From Bacillus sp. es.034 (GTDB lineage: Bacteria > Bacillota > Bacilli > Bacillales > Bacillaceae_B): 64,000 nucleotides of DNA. The notes under the pieces are model-generated. The model searched no databases, was not told the origin of the DNA, and saw only the letters and a program-made list of their open reading frames with translations. The DNA lies in assembly GCF_002563655.1 (NCBI RefSeq), contig NZ_PDIY01000001.1, forward strand, positions 3,198,001 through 3,262,000. Direction: 5' to 3'. Position numbers and translations under genes: made by a program. How positions within the stretch are numbered: position 1 is the first letter of the stretch; each line of letters opens with the position of its first letter. This document shows, piece after piece, positions 33,814 to 43,647 of this stretch.

Positions 33814-33828
33814 GAGGGACGGACCTCC
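33814..33828. repeat. REP-like repeat copy (single)
   Basis: GAGGGACGGACCTCC, alone in the region between the divergent ada gene and the next plus-strand gene. Confidence 0.7.
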
Positions 33829-33916
33829 GAATTTTTCGTTTAATAAGCAGGGATTCCCCCTCCTAATAGATAATCTATTACTATAACCAATTATGCTGAT
33901 ATAAGGAGTTTTTCGT

Positions 33917-34825
33917 ATGAACCTTTCCACCGGACAATGGAATAAGGCAAAAGATTATATCCGACAGAATGCACGGCCTCTTGAACAGAAGTTATTCAAC
34001 TTTCACTTTGAAGAAGGAAGTAAAGATGAAGCCATCCAAGAGTTATCTTGTTTTCAAAATGAAGACGGAGGATTCGGGCGGTCAATCGAACCTGACTTTC
34101 GCCTGGACAAATCCTCTCCACTTGCTACCACCATTGGATTACAAAAGGCAAAGGAATTAAGACTCCCCGCGTTTCATCCTATCGTTCAAAAGGCTATGAA
34201 TTATTTACAAAACGAATACGATGAAGAAAACGAAGGTTGGAATGCTGTACCCGAAGAGGTCAATTCAGCGCCTCATGCACCATGGTGGCATTTCGATCCT
34301 GAGAGGGGTCATTGCGGCGTCCAAACGACTTGGGCAAATCCAAATGCAGAAATCGTAGGATATTTCCATCGGTTTCAACCTGATCATCCCCGTCTTCAAG
34401 AATGGACGGAAAAGGCGGTCAGTGAACTTACTGGATTAATCGAGCCAATCGACATGCATGATTTCCTCTGTTACGAAAGGTTGTTAAGTGAAGTGGAGGG
34501 GAAAACCAAATCCACTCTATTCAACATTCTCTCGACGAATGTGCGTAAAACGGTTTGCACGGATCCTGAGAGGTGGAATGAATATGTAGCAAAACCGCTT
34601 CAGCTAGCAAGTGAACCTTCATCACCCTTTTATGAGATATTGGAGGATGTCATTAAGATACAATTGGAGAAGGAGTTAGAAGCGCAACACCATGACGGGT
34701 TCTGGCAGCCCACTTGGTCATGGTTTGGGCACTACGAAGAAACATGGCCCCTTGCGGAAACGGAATGGCGGGGAATTTTGACCGTGGATATGTTAAAAGT
34801 CTTCAAGGCGCATCATATGATGTAA
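33917..34825 (+). CDS. Alpha/alpha-barrel protein, terpene-cyclase/prenyltransferase-like repeats
   Basis: A 302-residue protein whose first part reads LSCFQNEDGGFGRSIEPD, the QxxxGGFG-type motif of squalene-cyclase and prenyltransferase alpha/alpha barrels. A related repeat lies near the C-terminus (HHDGFWQPTWSWF). No DDTA or DxDD catalytic motif is visible, so cyclase activity is not supported. The middle is rich in Trp and His (HAPWWHFDPERGHCGVQTTW). Homologues in Bacilli are unnamed. The ribosome site is AAGGAG. It forms a single-gene unit ending in a shared terminator. Confidence 0.7.
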   Translation: MNLSTGQWNKAKDYIRQNARPLEQKLFNFHFEEGSKDEAIQELSCFQNEDGGFGRSIEPDFRLDKSSPLATTIGLQKAKELRLPAFHPIVQKAMNYLQNEYDEENEGWNAVPEEVNSAPHAPWWHFDPERGHCGVQTTWANPNAEIVGYFHRFQPDHPRLQEWTEKAVSELTGLIEPIDMHDFLCYERLLSEVEGKTKSTLFNILSTNVRKTVCTDPERWNEYVAKPLQLASEPSSPFYEILEDVIKIQLEKELEAQHHDGFWQPTWSWFGHYEETWPLAETEWRGILTVDMLKVFKAHHMM

Positions 34826-34860
34826 CCAATTGAAAGATAGTATTCTTCTATTGTCTCCAC

Positions 34861-34893
34861 AAAAAAACTCGGGAAGACAACTGTCTTCCCGAG
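34861..34893. terminator. Terminator between convergent genes
   Basis: Perfect stem CTCGGGAAGAC / GTCTTCCCGAG with a 4-base loop. The minus-strand side has seven T, so it mainly serves the mhqD-like gene; the plus side ends CTTTTCC. Confidence 0.85.
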
Positions 34894-34903
34894 CTTTTCC
34901 CAC

Positions 34904-35509
34904 TCACTTAAAGTTCTTCTCAAACCATCTCTTCGCTTCATCCACCTCTTCACGGCGAAGCTCATGCCCTCCATCTGTCCAAAACTCAGTAACGGAAGAA
35001 TGTGCCTTTTTCAGGTTTTCCACCAGTTCCTTTGTTTCATTCAAAGGTATAAGTGGATCGCGCTTACCGGCACCAATAAAGACCGGGACACCGGATAAAT
35101 CCGGCAGTTCGATCCCGCGTCTTGGTACCATGGCATGAAACAGGATACACGCTTTCAATGATTCTTTTATATGGTACATCATGCTTGCCGCAATGTTTGC
35201 TCCATTCGAATAGCCCAAGGCAACTACATTTCCACGGTCAAATTCATAGTCATTCGCGCTTTCATCAATAAATTGTTTCAATTCATTGGTACGGAATACT
35301 AAATCCTCTTCATCAAAGACCCCTTCCCGCAAGCGGGCAAAAAAACGGGCCATTCCATTCTCATCCACGTTCCCCTTTACGCTTAAAACGGAGGCTTCCG
35401 GTGCAATCATTTCGGCAAGGGGCAATAAATCGCGTTCATCTCCCCCTGTCCCATGCAGCAGCAAAAGTGTAGGGAGATCTTTGTTTCCTTGCTTGAAAAT
35501 ATGTTTCAA
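34904..35509 (-). CDS. mhqD: MhqD-like carboxylesterase/hydrolase
   Basis: A 201-residue alpha/beta-hydrolase of the phospholipase/carboxylesterase group: LLLLHGTGGDERDLLPLAEMI, nucleophile elbow ALGYSNGANIAASM, Asp in GKRDPLIPL and His in TDGGHELRREEV. It lies 13 bases downstream of an MhqO/MhqE-like ring-cleaving dioxygenase, and the two share one operator-bearing promoter. The B. subtilis mhqED operon has the same pairing and acts in resistance to hydroquinones and quinones. The dioxygenase would open the ring and this enzyme would process the product. Confidence 0.85.
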   Translation of the reverse strand: MKHIFKQGNKDLPTLLLLHGTGGDERDLLPLAEMIAPEASVLSVKGNVDENGMARFFARLREGVFDEEDLVFRTNELKQFIDESANDYEFDRGNVVALGYSNGANIAASMMYHIKESLKACILFHAMVPRRGIELPDLSGVPVFIGAGKRDPLIPLNETKELVENLKKAHSSVTEFWTDGGHELRREEVDEAKRWFEKNFK

Positions 35510-35522
35510 GAGATTGTCCTCC

Positions 35523-36503
35523 TTATTCTTTCGTATCCAATGGTTTTAGTTTCGCTTCAATCGATTCTCTTTGGGTTTCAAAATATGGTGGAAGAGATAG
35601 ATTTTGTCCTAATGTATCAAAGTCCTCATCCGTTTCAAAGCCTGGACCGTCTGTTGCAAGTTCGAATAGAATGCCATTTGGTTCACGGAAATAGAGGGAA
35701 CGGAAATAGTAGCGCTCCACAAACCCTGAGTTTGGCAGGCGGTTTTCTGTAATCCACCCTACCCACTTTTGTAACTCAGTTTCGTCTTCAACCCGGAATG
35801 CTACGTGGTGGACGCTTCCTCTTCCCGGTCTTTCCTGAGGGAGATCATTCCGTTCTTCAAGATACACTTCTCCACCTGTTCCGCCTTCCCCTGTTTCAAA
35901 TACCCGGATATCGGCTTGGCCTTCTATGTCGGAAGGAAAGCTTCCAGTTTCTTTAAAGCCGAGAACATCTTTCAATATAGCAGCTGTGCTCTCCCCACGA
36001 GCGACGGTTAATGTGATAGGACCTAAACCGACAACCCCATGTTCAACTGGAACCGGACTCTTATCCCAGGGCTTCCCGCCGGACACTCCTTCATTCGTTT
36101 CATCAGATACGAGCATGAGGCGCTGACCTTCAAAATCACGGAAGCTTATTGTAGATCGGCCGGTGTGATGAGATATATCATCATGATCGACTCCGAGCTC
36201 TTCAAAACGCTGTTTCCAGTAAGACAATGAGTCATCCGTCTTTACCCTCAGTGCCGTCAATGAAATACTGTTCGTTCCTTTATATGTGTTTCCTGCATGT
36301 GGAATCTCAAAGAATGTAAGGTCCGTCCCTGGATTCCCTCTTTCATCTGCATAAAATAGGTGATAAACAGAGGTGTCATCTTGATTGATGGATTTTTTCA
36401 CTAATCTTAATCCGAGGGTTTTTGTATAAAATTCATAATTTTTCTTTGCATTTGCTGTTATGGCAGAAACGTGATGCTGCCCTTTTAATGGTTTTAGGTT
36501 CAT
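35523..36503 (-). CDS. mhqO: Ring-cleaving (hydroquinone-type) dioxygenase, glyoxalase superfamily
   Basis: A 326-residue protein built of two vicinal-oxygen-chelate modules. The first begins GQHHVSAITANAKKNYEFYTKTLGLRLVKKSINQDD (parts), the second HHVAFRVEDETELQKW, with the metal-binding His and Glu (FREPNGILFELATDGPGF). This matches MhqA/MhqE/MhqO of B. subtilis, which detoxify hydroquinones. ATG 36503 has AAGGAG at 8-base spacing; the GTG three codons upstream is too close. It is the first gene of the operon with the mhqD-like hydrolase. Whether it is orthologous to mhqE or mhqO is not resolved. Confidence 0.85.
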   Translation of the reverse strand: MNLKPLKGQHHVSAITANAKKNYEFYTKTLGLRLVKKSINQDDTSVYHLFYADERGNPGTDLTFFEIPHAGNTYKGTNSISLTALRVKTDDSLSYWKQRFEELGVDHDDISHHTGRSTISFRDFEGQRLMLVSDETNEGVSGGKPWDKSPVPVEHGVVGLGPITLTVARGESTAAILKDVLGFKETGSFPSDIEGQADIRVFETGEGGTGGEVYLEERNDLPQERPGRGSVHHVAFRVEDETELQKWVGWITENRLPNSGFVERYYFRSLYFREPNGILFELATDGPGFETDEDFDTLGQNLSLPPYFETQRESIEAKLKPLDTKE

Positions 36504-36543
36504 TTTTTTCACTCCTTAAGGGATAGTATTACCTTATAGATGT

Positions 36544-36576
36544 ATCATACACGATAATTATCTTTAATTCAAGATA
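36544..36576 (-). promoter_or_regulatory. MhqR-like operator overlapping the mhqO-mhqD promoter
   Basis: On the minus strand the promoter is TTGAAT (36567-36572), 17 bases, TATGAT (36544-36549). An imperfect palindrome TATCTTGAATTAAAGATA (36559-36576) covers the -35. It matches the B. subtilis MhqR site pattern TATCTcgAATtcgAGATA at the conserved outer and central bases, so derepression by quinone-type stress is likely. Confidence 0.75.
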
Positions 36577-36630
36577 TTTTATTTCAGAGTTTTTATCGCT
36601 TCTCATAGTGAAAAGAAGCGCAATGAATAT

Positions 36631-36661
36631 AAAAAAACATCCATACAAGTTGTAAGGATGC
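36631..36661 (-). terminator. Terminator after the second STAS gene
   Basis: GGCATCC-TTACAA / TTGTA-GGATG stem with a one-base internal mismatch, followed on the minus strand by seven T. Confidence 0.75.
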
Positions 36662-36676
36662 CTATAATCCGTTTGT

Positions 36677-37519
36677 TTATGCTTCATTGTTTTTAATCGT
36701 TAAAGCTTGAGACAATGTTGAGGTGATGGTGAGACTTTCGAAATTCAATCCAAGTTGAACCGCGGTTTGAGCGATTTCAGGTCGCAGTCCCGAAAGAATT
36801 GGTTTCACCCCAATGAGTTGAAGTGCGTCAATCAGCTGAAAAATCTGATGAGCTACCATCGTATCAATTAATACGACACCGGATAAATCGATGAACAATT
36901 GGGAAACTTCCATATGGACACATTGCTCCAAGGCGTTTTCTAAGATCAGTTCCGCCCTTGTAGGATCGATGTTACCTACAAGAGGTAACAGAGCCGTATG
37001 TGAATTCAGGGAAATGACCGGTGAGCTAAGTTCATTAATGATTTCCTGCTGATTCTGGAGCTGTTGTTCCATAACTTCAGACTGTAACTCCACAAAACGC
37101 ATCATGACACGGTCGAATGCTTCAATGATCACCTTGCTCCATAAATTAAATTTATTAAATATACCCTCATCCAAATGAGAATCTGCAAATTCTTTTAAAA
37201 AATCCAGGTATTGATTTCTTACCCTCATAAATTCCTTGAGGATATGATGGGTGGGAGTATCTAAATGTTCCTTATCATTAGCAAGGGTTAAGACCCATTC
37301 GTCAATATTCTTACTAAACGTTTCTCTATCTTCTGCAAACACGTTGCAGAGAATTCCGTGAAAATCAAAATTTTGCTTTTTTAATTTTTCAATCACTTTC
37401 GGATCGGTGGAAGAATATACCCCACTGGTTGCACTTTTGTCCAGCGATTCATACCATTCATCTGTCAATTGACGAGCCTTGCCCAATAAAAATGTATGTA
37501 CTTCTTTGTTTCTATGCAT
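36677..37519 (-). CDS. RsbR-type stressosome STAS protein, phosphosite conserved
   Basis: A 280-residue RsbR co-antagonist paralogue. The N-terminal 150 residues are a helical sensor; residues about 165-275 form the STAS domain (HTALLPLVGNIDPTRAELILENAL, LFIDLSGVVLIDTMVAHQIF, GVKPILSGLRPEIAQTAVQLGL). The DTMVAH motif retains the threonine phosphorylated by RsbT in stressosomes. ATG 37519 follows GGAGG at 8-base spacing. It is a monocistronic gene well separated from its paralogue at 8367-9182. It likely feeds environmental signals into sigma-B control. Confidence 0.85.
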   Translation of the reverse strand: MHRNKEVHTFLLGKARQLTDEWYESLDKSATSGVYSSTDPKVIEKLKKQNFDFHGILCNVFAEDRETFSKNIDEWVLTLANDKEHLDTPTHHILKEFMRVRNQYLDFLKEFADSHLDEGIFNKFNLWSKVIIEAFDRVMMRFVELQSEVMEQQLQNQQEIINELSSPVISLNSHTALLPLVGNIDPTRAELILENALEQCVHMEVSQLFIDLSGVVLIDTMVAHQIFQLIDALQLIGVKPILSGLRPEIAQTAVQLGLNFESLTITSTLSQALTIKNNEA

Positions 37520-37826
37520 GTATGATTCCTCCAATAATATCCATCAAAATATTCTGTTACCTCTTCCCAATCTGACGTTATGAGTAGTCGGGATATCATA
37601 CTCTTTTCAAGTGGAATGTTCAAACCTATCTTTTCTCTCCTTCTATTATATAACACATTCATGTTTCTATGTCATTCAGAGGCCACCCCGGTAATGAATA
37701 TACTGTGAAATGGTAAGGAAAAAAACGGATCATATGCTGGAAAAGTAAAGAAGTAAGTATAATAAGCATTTTCGAATAATATTACATTATTTTGTAAACC
37801 CCCTCTACAATTCACAATATAAAGTG

Positions 37827-37971
37827 TATAATGGGGGTATTAACAGAGAAGCAGACAGCAAGGGTATGTCTCGATATACTATTTTGATGTATAGGGATCT
37901 ACTATTAGAAACCAACCTCTAATCTTAATATGATGTCGTATTCTTACTACTTAGTCATATGTCAAAATAGT
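37827..37971 (+). promoter_or_regulatory. Promoter and possible structured leader before a small gene
   Basis: TATAAT at 37827-37832 is followed by a roughly 150-base leader. ACTATTTTGA (37878-37887) and TCAAAATAGT (37962-37971) are perfect 10-bp complements that would close a domain right before the TTGGGAG ribosome-site region. Inside is a hairpin ATTAGA / TCTAAT (37904-37909, 37918-37923). No known riboswitch class is recognised. The rest of the 37520-37988 gap shows no other feature. Confidence 0.4.
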
Positions 37972-37988
37972 TGGGAGCTGATGGAAGA

Positions 37989-38186
37989 ATGAATGACAAT
38001 CTGACAAGAAAGTGTATCGAAACGCTTGCTATCCAAAGTGCCTATCATTTTTGCGAGACTATAGGTCTCAAACCGAGTTTACTTAATTTGACGATGATCA
38101 CAGGATTTTCTGAAGAAAAGATCCTCGAAATACTTGAAACAAAGTTTAGTAATCAAAGTGTAAGAACAGAAGATCACTCTTTCTAA
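37989..38186 (+). CDS. Small cytosolic protein, unknown function
   Basis: A 65-residue protein (MNDNLTRKCIETLAIQSAYH at the start) with predicted helices, ending in a polar tail. It contains a segment LTMITGFSEEKILEILETKF that could be a short helix-turn-helix, similar in spacing to small regulators, but this is weak. The start ATG 37989 is near GGAAGA; GGAG lies farther upstream. Its long leader with an inverted repeat may control it. I do not recognise the family. Confidence 0.5.
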   Translation: MNDNLTRKCIETLAIQSAYHFCETIGLKPSLLNLTMITGFSEEKILEILETKFSNQSVRTEDHSF

Positions 38187-38307
38187 ATCTGTGTTTCCCC
38201 TTTATTACTCTACAAGCCGATTTCCCTTCATCTCTAACATTACGTTTTGCCATTTCCAAAACATCCATAAATAGCAGTCTACTTTCATTAATGACCATAA
38301 ATAAAAA

Positions 38308-38345
38308 GAAAAAGGCAGCTCCATTTCTGGAAGTTGCCTTTTTAA
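38308..38345 (-). terminator. Terminator of the methionine operon
   Basis: AAAAAGGCAACTTCCA with TGGAGCTGCCTTTTT (one bulge), T-rich at its 3' side on the minus strand, 9 bases past the metH stop. Confidence 0.8.
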
Positions 38346-38353
38346 TAGGGTGA

Positions 38354-41300
38354 TCATAATACATTAAAATATCTTGCTTCCGGATGGGCGAAAACCATGG
38401 CCGTTACCGATGCTTCTGGTTCCATCATGCATCCGTCTGTTAGTTGGATCCCGATTTTTTCAGGTTCGAGAAGCTTAAACAGCTTCTTCTGATCTTCAAG
38501 CTCTGGACACGCAGGATACCCAAATGAAAAACGTTGACCTTGATAATGGGTACGGAACCGGTCCTGCATCGTAAAGTCTACGGGATCCGGGAAACCCCAT
38601 CGGCTTCTCATCATTTCATGAACCCTTTCAGCCAGCCCTTCTGCTGTTTCCAAGGCAATGGCCTGCAATGCGTGACTTTCCAGGAACCTCCCTGCTTCTT
38701 TCAACTCCTTAGCCCATTGCCTGATTTTCACCCCGGCCGTTACGGCGAAGAATCCGACATAATCCATTTCCCCACTTTCAACCGATTTCAAATAATCCGC
38801 TAAACACAATTGCTGATTCCCTGGTTGCCTCGGGAAATGAAATCGTTCCACTTCTGTTGATGAATCTTCCGGATGATAAATGACAACATCATCACCATCG
38901 GACTGAGCAGGAAAGAATTGATATCGTGCAGATGCATGGATCATCCCTTGCCTTTTTGCTTTTTGGAACAACTCATCCGTTACGGCTTTCAGGCGGATCG
39001 TTCGTTCATCCCCTTCTTCCAGCAATCTTGAAATCTTCCCTTTCATGCCCAAATGATGACCAAGAAGCATTTGCTGATTGATATAGGGGTGGATTTGATC
39101 CAGCGAAAATTCCTTTATAGTATGAGGTTTCAAGTCTGGTGGGACATGAACCTTAACATCCTTTGATACGGCTGAACGCACTTTCACTGCAACGGATGAT
39201 GTGGCTCGACCAGACGTTTCATCATGGACTACGAGCCTTCTTTGTTTCTCACGGCTTTCCTCTTCCAGTTGCAGCCTTGTTTCTTCATGCTGGATTCCAT
39301 TCATGATACTCAACCCATCCATTGCATCCTTGGCATAAAGGACCAGCCCGTCGTATTCCCTGCCGATTTTGTTTGTAGTGAACTTCCTGGTGAGGGCTGC
39401 TCCCCCGACGACAAGAGGAACTGAAATATCGGACTGTTTTAAATCTTGAGCAGTGATGACCATTTGTTGAGCAGACTTCACCAAGAGACCGGACAAACCT
39501 ACGATGTCAGGCTTTTCTTCCCGTATGACCCCGATCAGTTCCTGCGGAGTTACTTTAATGCCTAAATCAATCACTTCATATCCATTATTACTGAGAATGA
39601 TATCTACAAGATTTTTACCGATATCATGAACATCCCCCTTAACCGTAGCCAAAATTACTTTGCCCTTGGATGAGGAACTTTCCGTTTGTTCCATATATGG
39701 TTCCAAATGAGAGACGGACGCTTTCATGACCTCGGCACTCTGTAATACCTCGGCAACGATCAGCTGGTTATCATTAAATAATCTTCCAACTTCGCTCATT
39801 CCGGCCATAAGTGGGCCATTGATGATATCGAGGGGGGCGTCGTATTTTTCCAAAGCAATGTTTAAATCAGCTATCAACCCCTCTTTCGTGCCTTCCACGA
39901 CATAATGGGCCAAACGTTCTTCTAAGGTCATTGTGTTTACAGGAGCCTTTACTTCTTTCTTTTTCCCCCTGTAAAATGCTGTGAATTCAGCAAGGGATTC
40001 ATCCGTCGTTTCAAATAAAAGCTTCTCAGCCATACGGACTTCCTCCTGTGGAATTGAGGCAAAGCGCTCTAACTTTTCCGTGTTGACTATGGCATAGTCG
40101 AGTCCAGCCTTTGTACAGTGGTAAAGGTATACAGCATTGAGGACTTCCCTTCCGACAGGGGGCAGCCCGAATGAAACATTGCTGACGCCAAGGATATGAG
40201 GGCAGTCAGGCAAGGCTTCTTTAATCTTCTTGATTCCTTCCACCGTACTATTGGCTGATCCTATATATTGCTGATCCCCCGTACCGACAGGGAATACGAG
40301 GGGGTCAAAGATGATGTCTTCGGAAGCTATCCCATATTTCTCCGTTAGCAATTCATGTGAACGAAGGGCAATGTCCACCTTTCTCTCAACAGACACCCCC
40401 ATTCCTTTTTCATCGATCGTCCCGACCACCACTGCCGCTCCGTAGGCTTTCATCAGTTTAGTGACCTTTGCAAATCTTTCTTCTCCGTCTTCCAGATTAA
40501 TTGAGTTAATGATCACTTTTCCTTGAGAAAATTTCAAAGCGGCCTCAAGCACCTTCTCATCCGTTGAATCGATGACTAGCGGGACCTTTACTTTCTTGAC
40601 CACTTCCTGGATAAAGACGTTCATGTCCTCTACTTCTTCCCGGTCTGGATCAGCAAGGCAGATATCGATTACCTGAGCACCGTTTTTCACCTGGGCCCTT
40701 GCAATCTCTGAAGCTTCTTCTATCTTATTCTCTGCAATCAATCGTTTGAATTTACGTGAACCGATGACATTCGTCCGTTCCCCGACCAGAATCGGTCTTC
40801 TGTCTTCATCCTCATAGATGAAGGCTTCAATTCCCGACACCGCATGGGGATGAGACACATTGGGCTTACGTGGTGGGAATCCTTTCACCACCTCTGAAAG
40901 GGCACGTATATGCTCCGGTGTCGTCCCACAGCACCCTCCTACAAGATTCAGCCAACCTTTCTCGGCGAAACCTTTCATCTTTACGCTGAGGGAATCAGCT
41001 GTTTCATTATAGTTCCCTTCTTCATCCGGAAGACCTGCATTCGGATAACAGCTTACATAGGTAGTGGCTAAATCCGATAATGAACGGACGTGGTCTCGCA
41101 TGAATTCCGGCCCCGTTGCACAGTTCAGGCCAACGACCAAAGGCTTTAAATGTTCAAGGGATAAATAAAATGATTCGATTGTCTGTCCTGCCAGTGTAGT
41201 GCCCATGGGCTCAATGGTTCCGGATAACAAAATCGGGATTTCTTTCCCTCTGGAGTCAAAAGCCGTTCGAATGCCGAGGTTCGCTGCTTTTACATTTAAA

Positions 41301-41800
41301 GCATCCTGACTCGTTTCAAGTAATAGTACATCCACTCCTCCATCAAGAAGTCCTTCTGCTTGGACACGGTAGTTGTCTGCCAGTTCATCAAAGCTCACTC
41401 CCCCTGTCACGGATAACGTTTTCGTAGTTGGACCAAGCGATCCTGCAACGAACCTTGGCCAATCGGAAGTCGAGACATCTTCTACTGCTCTCCTGGCGAT
41501 TTCGGCTGCAACTTTGTTGATTTCGTATGCTTTATAGCCTAAATCATATTCGTCGAGTACGATGGGGGTTGCGCCAAAGGTATTCGTTTCAACCACATCA
41601 GCCCCCGCTTTCAAATATTCCAGATGGATCTGATAGATTACCTCCGGCGCTGTCAATACAAGATTTTCATTACACCCTTCCAGTTCTTCCCCTCCGAAAT
41701 CTTCCGGGGATAAATTTGCTTGTTGAAGCATCGTCCCCATTGCTCCATCAAGTACGAGTATTTTTTTTCTAAGCTGTTCTTCAAACAATGTGATGGCCAT
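38354..41800 (-). CDS. metH: Cobalamin-dependent methionine synthase
   Basis: A 1148-residue enzyme transferring the methyl group of methyl-tetrahydrofolate to homocysteine via B12. Modules in order: homocysteine domain ([22 protein letters not shown] supply the zinc cysteines), pterin-binding domain ([12 protein letters not shown], residues about 345-620), cap and B12 domain with GDVHDIGKN (His near residue 725), and the SAM-binding reactivation domain to the C-terminus ([12 protein letters not shown]). ATG 41800 has AGAGAGG upstream and overlaps the yitJ end by 20 bases. It is the last gene of metI-metC-yitJ-metH. Confidence 0.95.
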   Translation of the reverse strand: MAITLFEEQLRKKILVLDGAMGTMLQQANLSPEDFGGEELEGCNENLVLTAPEVIYQIHLEYLKAGADVVETNTFGATPIVLDEYDLGYKAYEINKVAAEIARRAVEDVSTSDWPRFVAGSLGPTTKTLSVTGGVSFDELADNYRVQAEGLLDGGVDVLLLETSQDALNVKAANLGIRTAFDSRGKEIPILLSGTIEPMGTTLAGQTIESFYLSLEHLKPLVVGLNCATGPEFMRDHVRSLSDLATTYVSCYPNAGLPDEEGNYNETADSLSVKMKGFAEKGWLNLVGGCCGTTPEHIRALSEVVKGFPPRKPNVSHPHAVSGIEAFIYEDEDRRPILVGERTNVIGSRKFKRLIAENKIEEASEIARAQVKNGAQVIDICLADPDREEVEDMNVFIQEVVKKVKVPLVIDSTDEKVLEAALKFSQGKVIINSINLEDGEERFAKVTKLMKAYGAAVVVGTIDEKGMGVSVERKVDIALRSHELLTEKYGIASEDIIFDPLVFPVGTGDQQYIGSANSTVEGIKKIKEALPDCPHILGVSNVSFGLPPVGREVLNAVYLYHCTKAGLDYAIVNTEKLERFASIPQEEVRMAEKLLFETTDESLAEFTAFYRGKKKEVKAPVNTMTLEERLAHYVVEGTKEGLIADLNIALEKYDAPLDIINGPLMAGMSEVGRLFNDNQLIVAEVLQSAEVMKASVSHLEPYMEQTESSSSKGKVILATVKGDVHDIGKNLVDIILSNNGYEVIDLGIKVTPQELIGVIREEKPDIVGLSGLLVKSAQQMVITAQDLKQSDISVPLVVGGAALTRKFTTNKIGREYDGLVLYAKDAMDGLSIMNGIQHEETRLQLEEESREKQRRLVVHDETSGRATSSVAVKVRSAVSKDVKVHVPPDLKPHTIKEFSLDQIHPYINQQMLLGHHLGMKGKISRLLEEGDERTIRLKAVTDELFQKAKRQGMIHASARYQFFPAQSDGDDVVIYHPEDSSTEVERFHFPRQPGNQQLCLADYLKSVESGEMDYVGFFAVTAGVKIRQWAKELKEAGRFLESHALQAIALETAEGLAERVHEMMRSRWGFPDPVDFTMQDRFRTHYQGQRFSFGYPACPELEDQKKLFKLLEPEKIGIQLTDGCMMEPEASVTAMVFAHPEARYFNVL

Positions 41801-43631
41801 AGGGAACCTCTCTTTCAGTGTTGGTTTTCTCTTGAATATGATGAAACAGTTCAACGCTCATATCATATCTTACAAAAGGTGTAATCAGATATATGCCATT
41901 AAACAGCTGGATTGCTGTATCCAGCAAGTCTTTGGCTATCTCCATTCCGATTGCTCGAGCTATGACGGGATCATTTCCTGCTTCCTTCATTCTTTGTCTC
42001 GTTTCTTCCGGCACATTGATGCCTGGTACTTCATGATGAAGAAATTCTGCGTTTCTTGAACTGATCAAGGGCATGATACCGATGAAGATCGGAATATCCA
42101 GATGCTTCGTCGCTTCATATACTTGAATCAGCTGTTCATTCCCAAAGATTGGTTGAGAAATAAAATAGTCGGCTCCGGCTTTCTTTTTCTTTTCCAGCCT
42201 TTTCACAGAGGCGTCTAAATGACGAAAGTTTGGATTAAAGGCAGCCCCAACTGAAAATTGAGTCCGCTCCCGCAGTGACTTACCTGAAAACGATATTCCC
42301 TCATTATTCTGTTTAATGAGTTCTATAAGTTCCAGGGAAGAAAGGTCATAAACGGATGCAGCACCAGGAAAATCCCCGATCTTGGCAGGATCACCGGTTA
42401 TCGCTAATAGATTGTGGATCCCTAATGTGTGCAAGCCCATTAAATGGGATTGAAGTCCGATCAGATTTCGATCACGGCAAGTGATGTGCACGAGAGGTGT
42501 AAGATCGTATTTTGACTTCACCAGGCTCCCGATCGCGTCGTTACTGATCCTTGGAGATGCCAGCGGATTGTCGGCAAGTGTGAGTGCGTCAATGCCGGCT
42601 TCCTTAAGTGCAGCCGCTCCCTGGAAGAACAGTTTCGTGTCGAGATGCTTTGGTGGATCAAGTTCAACAATGACCGTTTTCTTTTCCCTTACTTGCTCAT
42701 GCAGCAAACTTTCATTGATGGATGGCGAAGATAATTGAACTACTTTTTTCTTTTTCACTTCTTTTTCCTTCACAGGTTCTCGGCTTTTCAATCTTGAAGC
42801 TACAGAACGGATGTGATCGGGGGTGGTTCCACAACATCCCCCAATGATTCTCGCACCCTGCAGGCGTAGTTCATTGCTGATATCCCCAAAGTAATCAGGC
42901 TCAGCAGAGTAATAGAATCGACCTTCTTCATAGTTTGGGAGACTCGCGTTTGGATAGACGGATAGAAACGCCCTTTTCGGTAAGGGAACTTCCTCTAATG
43001 AATTCACCATATGAAATGGTCCCATCCGGCAATTGATTCCGACAACGTCCGCTCCCAATAATTCCAATCGTTGAAGAGCGTCTTTGACTTCCATTCCATT
43101 TTGAAGGACCCCTGTTTCATGAAGGGAAACCTGGGCAATGACGGGAATATCCGCTTCACGTTTGGCAATGTTCAGCACGGTGGTCAATTCCTCGAAATCA
43201 TAATAGGTTTCCAGCAGAATGCCATCAACGCCCTCTAATAATAAGCAGTAAAGTTGTTCCCTGAAGCTTCTTTTAATCTCTTCCAGAGTCACATTTTGTT
43301 TAATACCCCTGATTCCCCCGATGGTGCCGAGTATATAAGTGTTTCCAGCGGATGCCTTTCTTGCGAGACGCACAGCGGCTGTATTGATTTCCTTAACCGA
43401 ATCCTCCAGTCCGTATCTCGAAAGCTTCTGATAATTGGCCCCGTACGTATTGGTCTGTATGATATCGGCTCCGGCATCGATATACTCTTTATGGACTTTC
43501 AACACTTCATTTGGGTGAGAAAGATTCAATTCTTCAAAGCATCTGTCCACTCCATATGAATACAACAATGTGCCGATCGCTCCATCTGCAATCAAGATTC
43601 TCTCTTTCAATGCTTCCAGCAATGGCTTCAT
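41781..43631 (-). CDS. yitJ: Bifunctional homocysteine S-methyltransferase / methylenetetrahydrofolate reductase
   Basis: A 616-residue fusion. Residues about 1-290 form a BHMT-type homocysteine methyltransferase with zinc cysteines in GINCRMGP and [12 protein letters not shown]. Residues about 310-600 are a MetF-type FAD reductase ([50 protein letters not shown]). It produces methyl-tetrahydrofolate for the adjacent MetH and may itself methylate homocysteine. It starts 16 bases after metC with GGGAGG upstream. In B. subtilis yitJ has its own S-box; here it is inside the met operon. Confidence 0.93.
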   Translation of the reverse strand: MKPLLEALKERILIADGAIGTLLYSYGVDRCFEELNLSHPNEVLKVHKEYIDAGADIIQTNTYGANYQKLSRYGLEDSVKEINTAAVRLARKASAGNTYILGTIGGIRGIKQNVTLEEIKRSFREQLYCLLLEGVDGILLETYYDFEELTTVLNIAKREADIPVIAQVSLHETGVLQNGMEVKDALQRLELLGADVVGINCRMGPFHMVNSLEEVPLPKRAFLSVYPNASLPNYEEGRFYYSAEPDYFGDISNELRLQGARIIGGCCGTTPDHIRSVASRLKSREPVKEKEVKKKKVVQLSSPSINESLLHEQVREKKTVIVELDPPKHLDTKLFFQGAAALKEAGIDALTLADNPLASPRISNDAIGSLVKSKYDLTPLVHITCRDRNLIGLQSHLMGLHTLGIHNLLAITGDPAKIGDFPGAASVYDLSSLELIELIKQNNEGISFSGKSLRERTQFSVGAAFNPNFRHLDASVKRLEKKKKAGADYFISQPIFGNEQLIQVYEATKHLDIPIFIGIMPLISSRNAEFLHHEVPGINVPEETRQRMKEAGNDPVIARAIGMEIAKDLLDTAIQLFNGIYLITPFVRYDMSVELFHHIQEKTNTEREVPYGHHIV

Positions 43632-43647
43632 GATCCTGCCTCCCCCT

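Noticed and set aside
36318..36332. A further match to the REP core (AAGGTCCGTCCCTGG)
   Set aside because: It lies inside the ring-cleaving dioxygenase gene and encodes GNPGTDLTF, a conserved family segment. The match is best explained by protein constraint.
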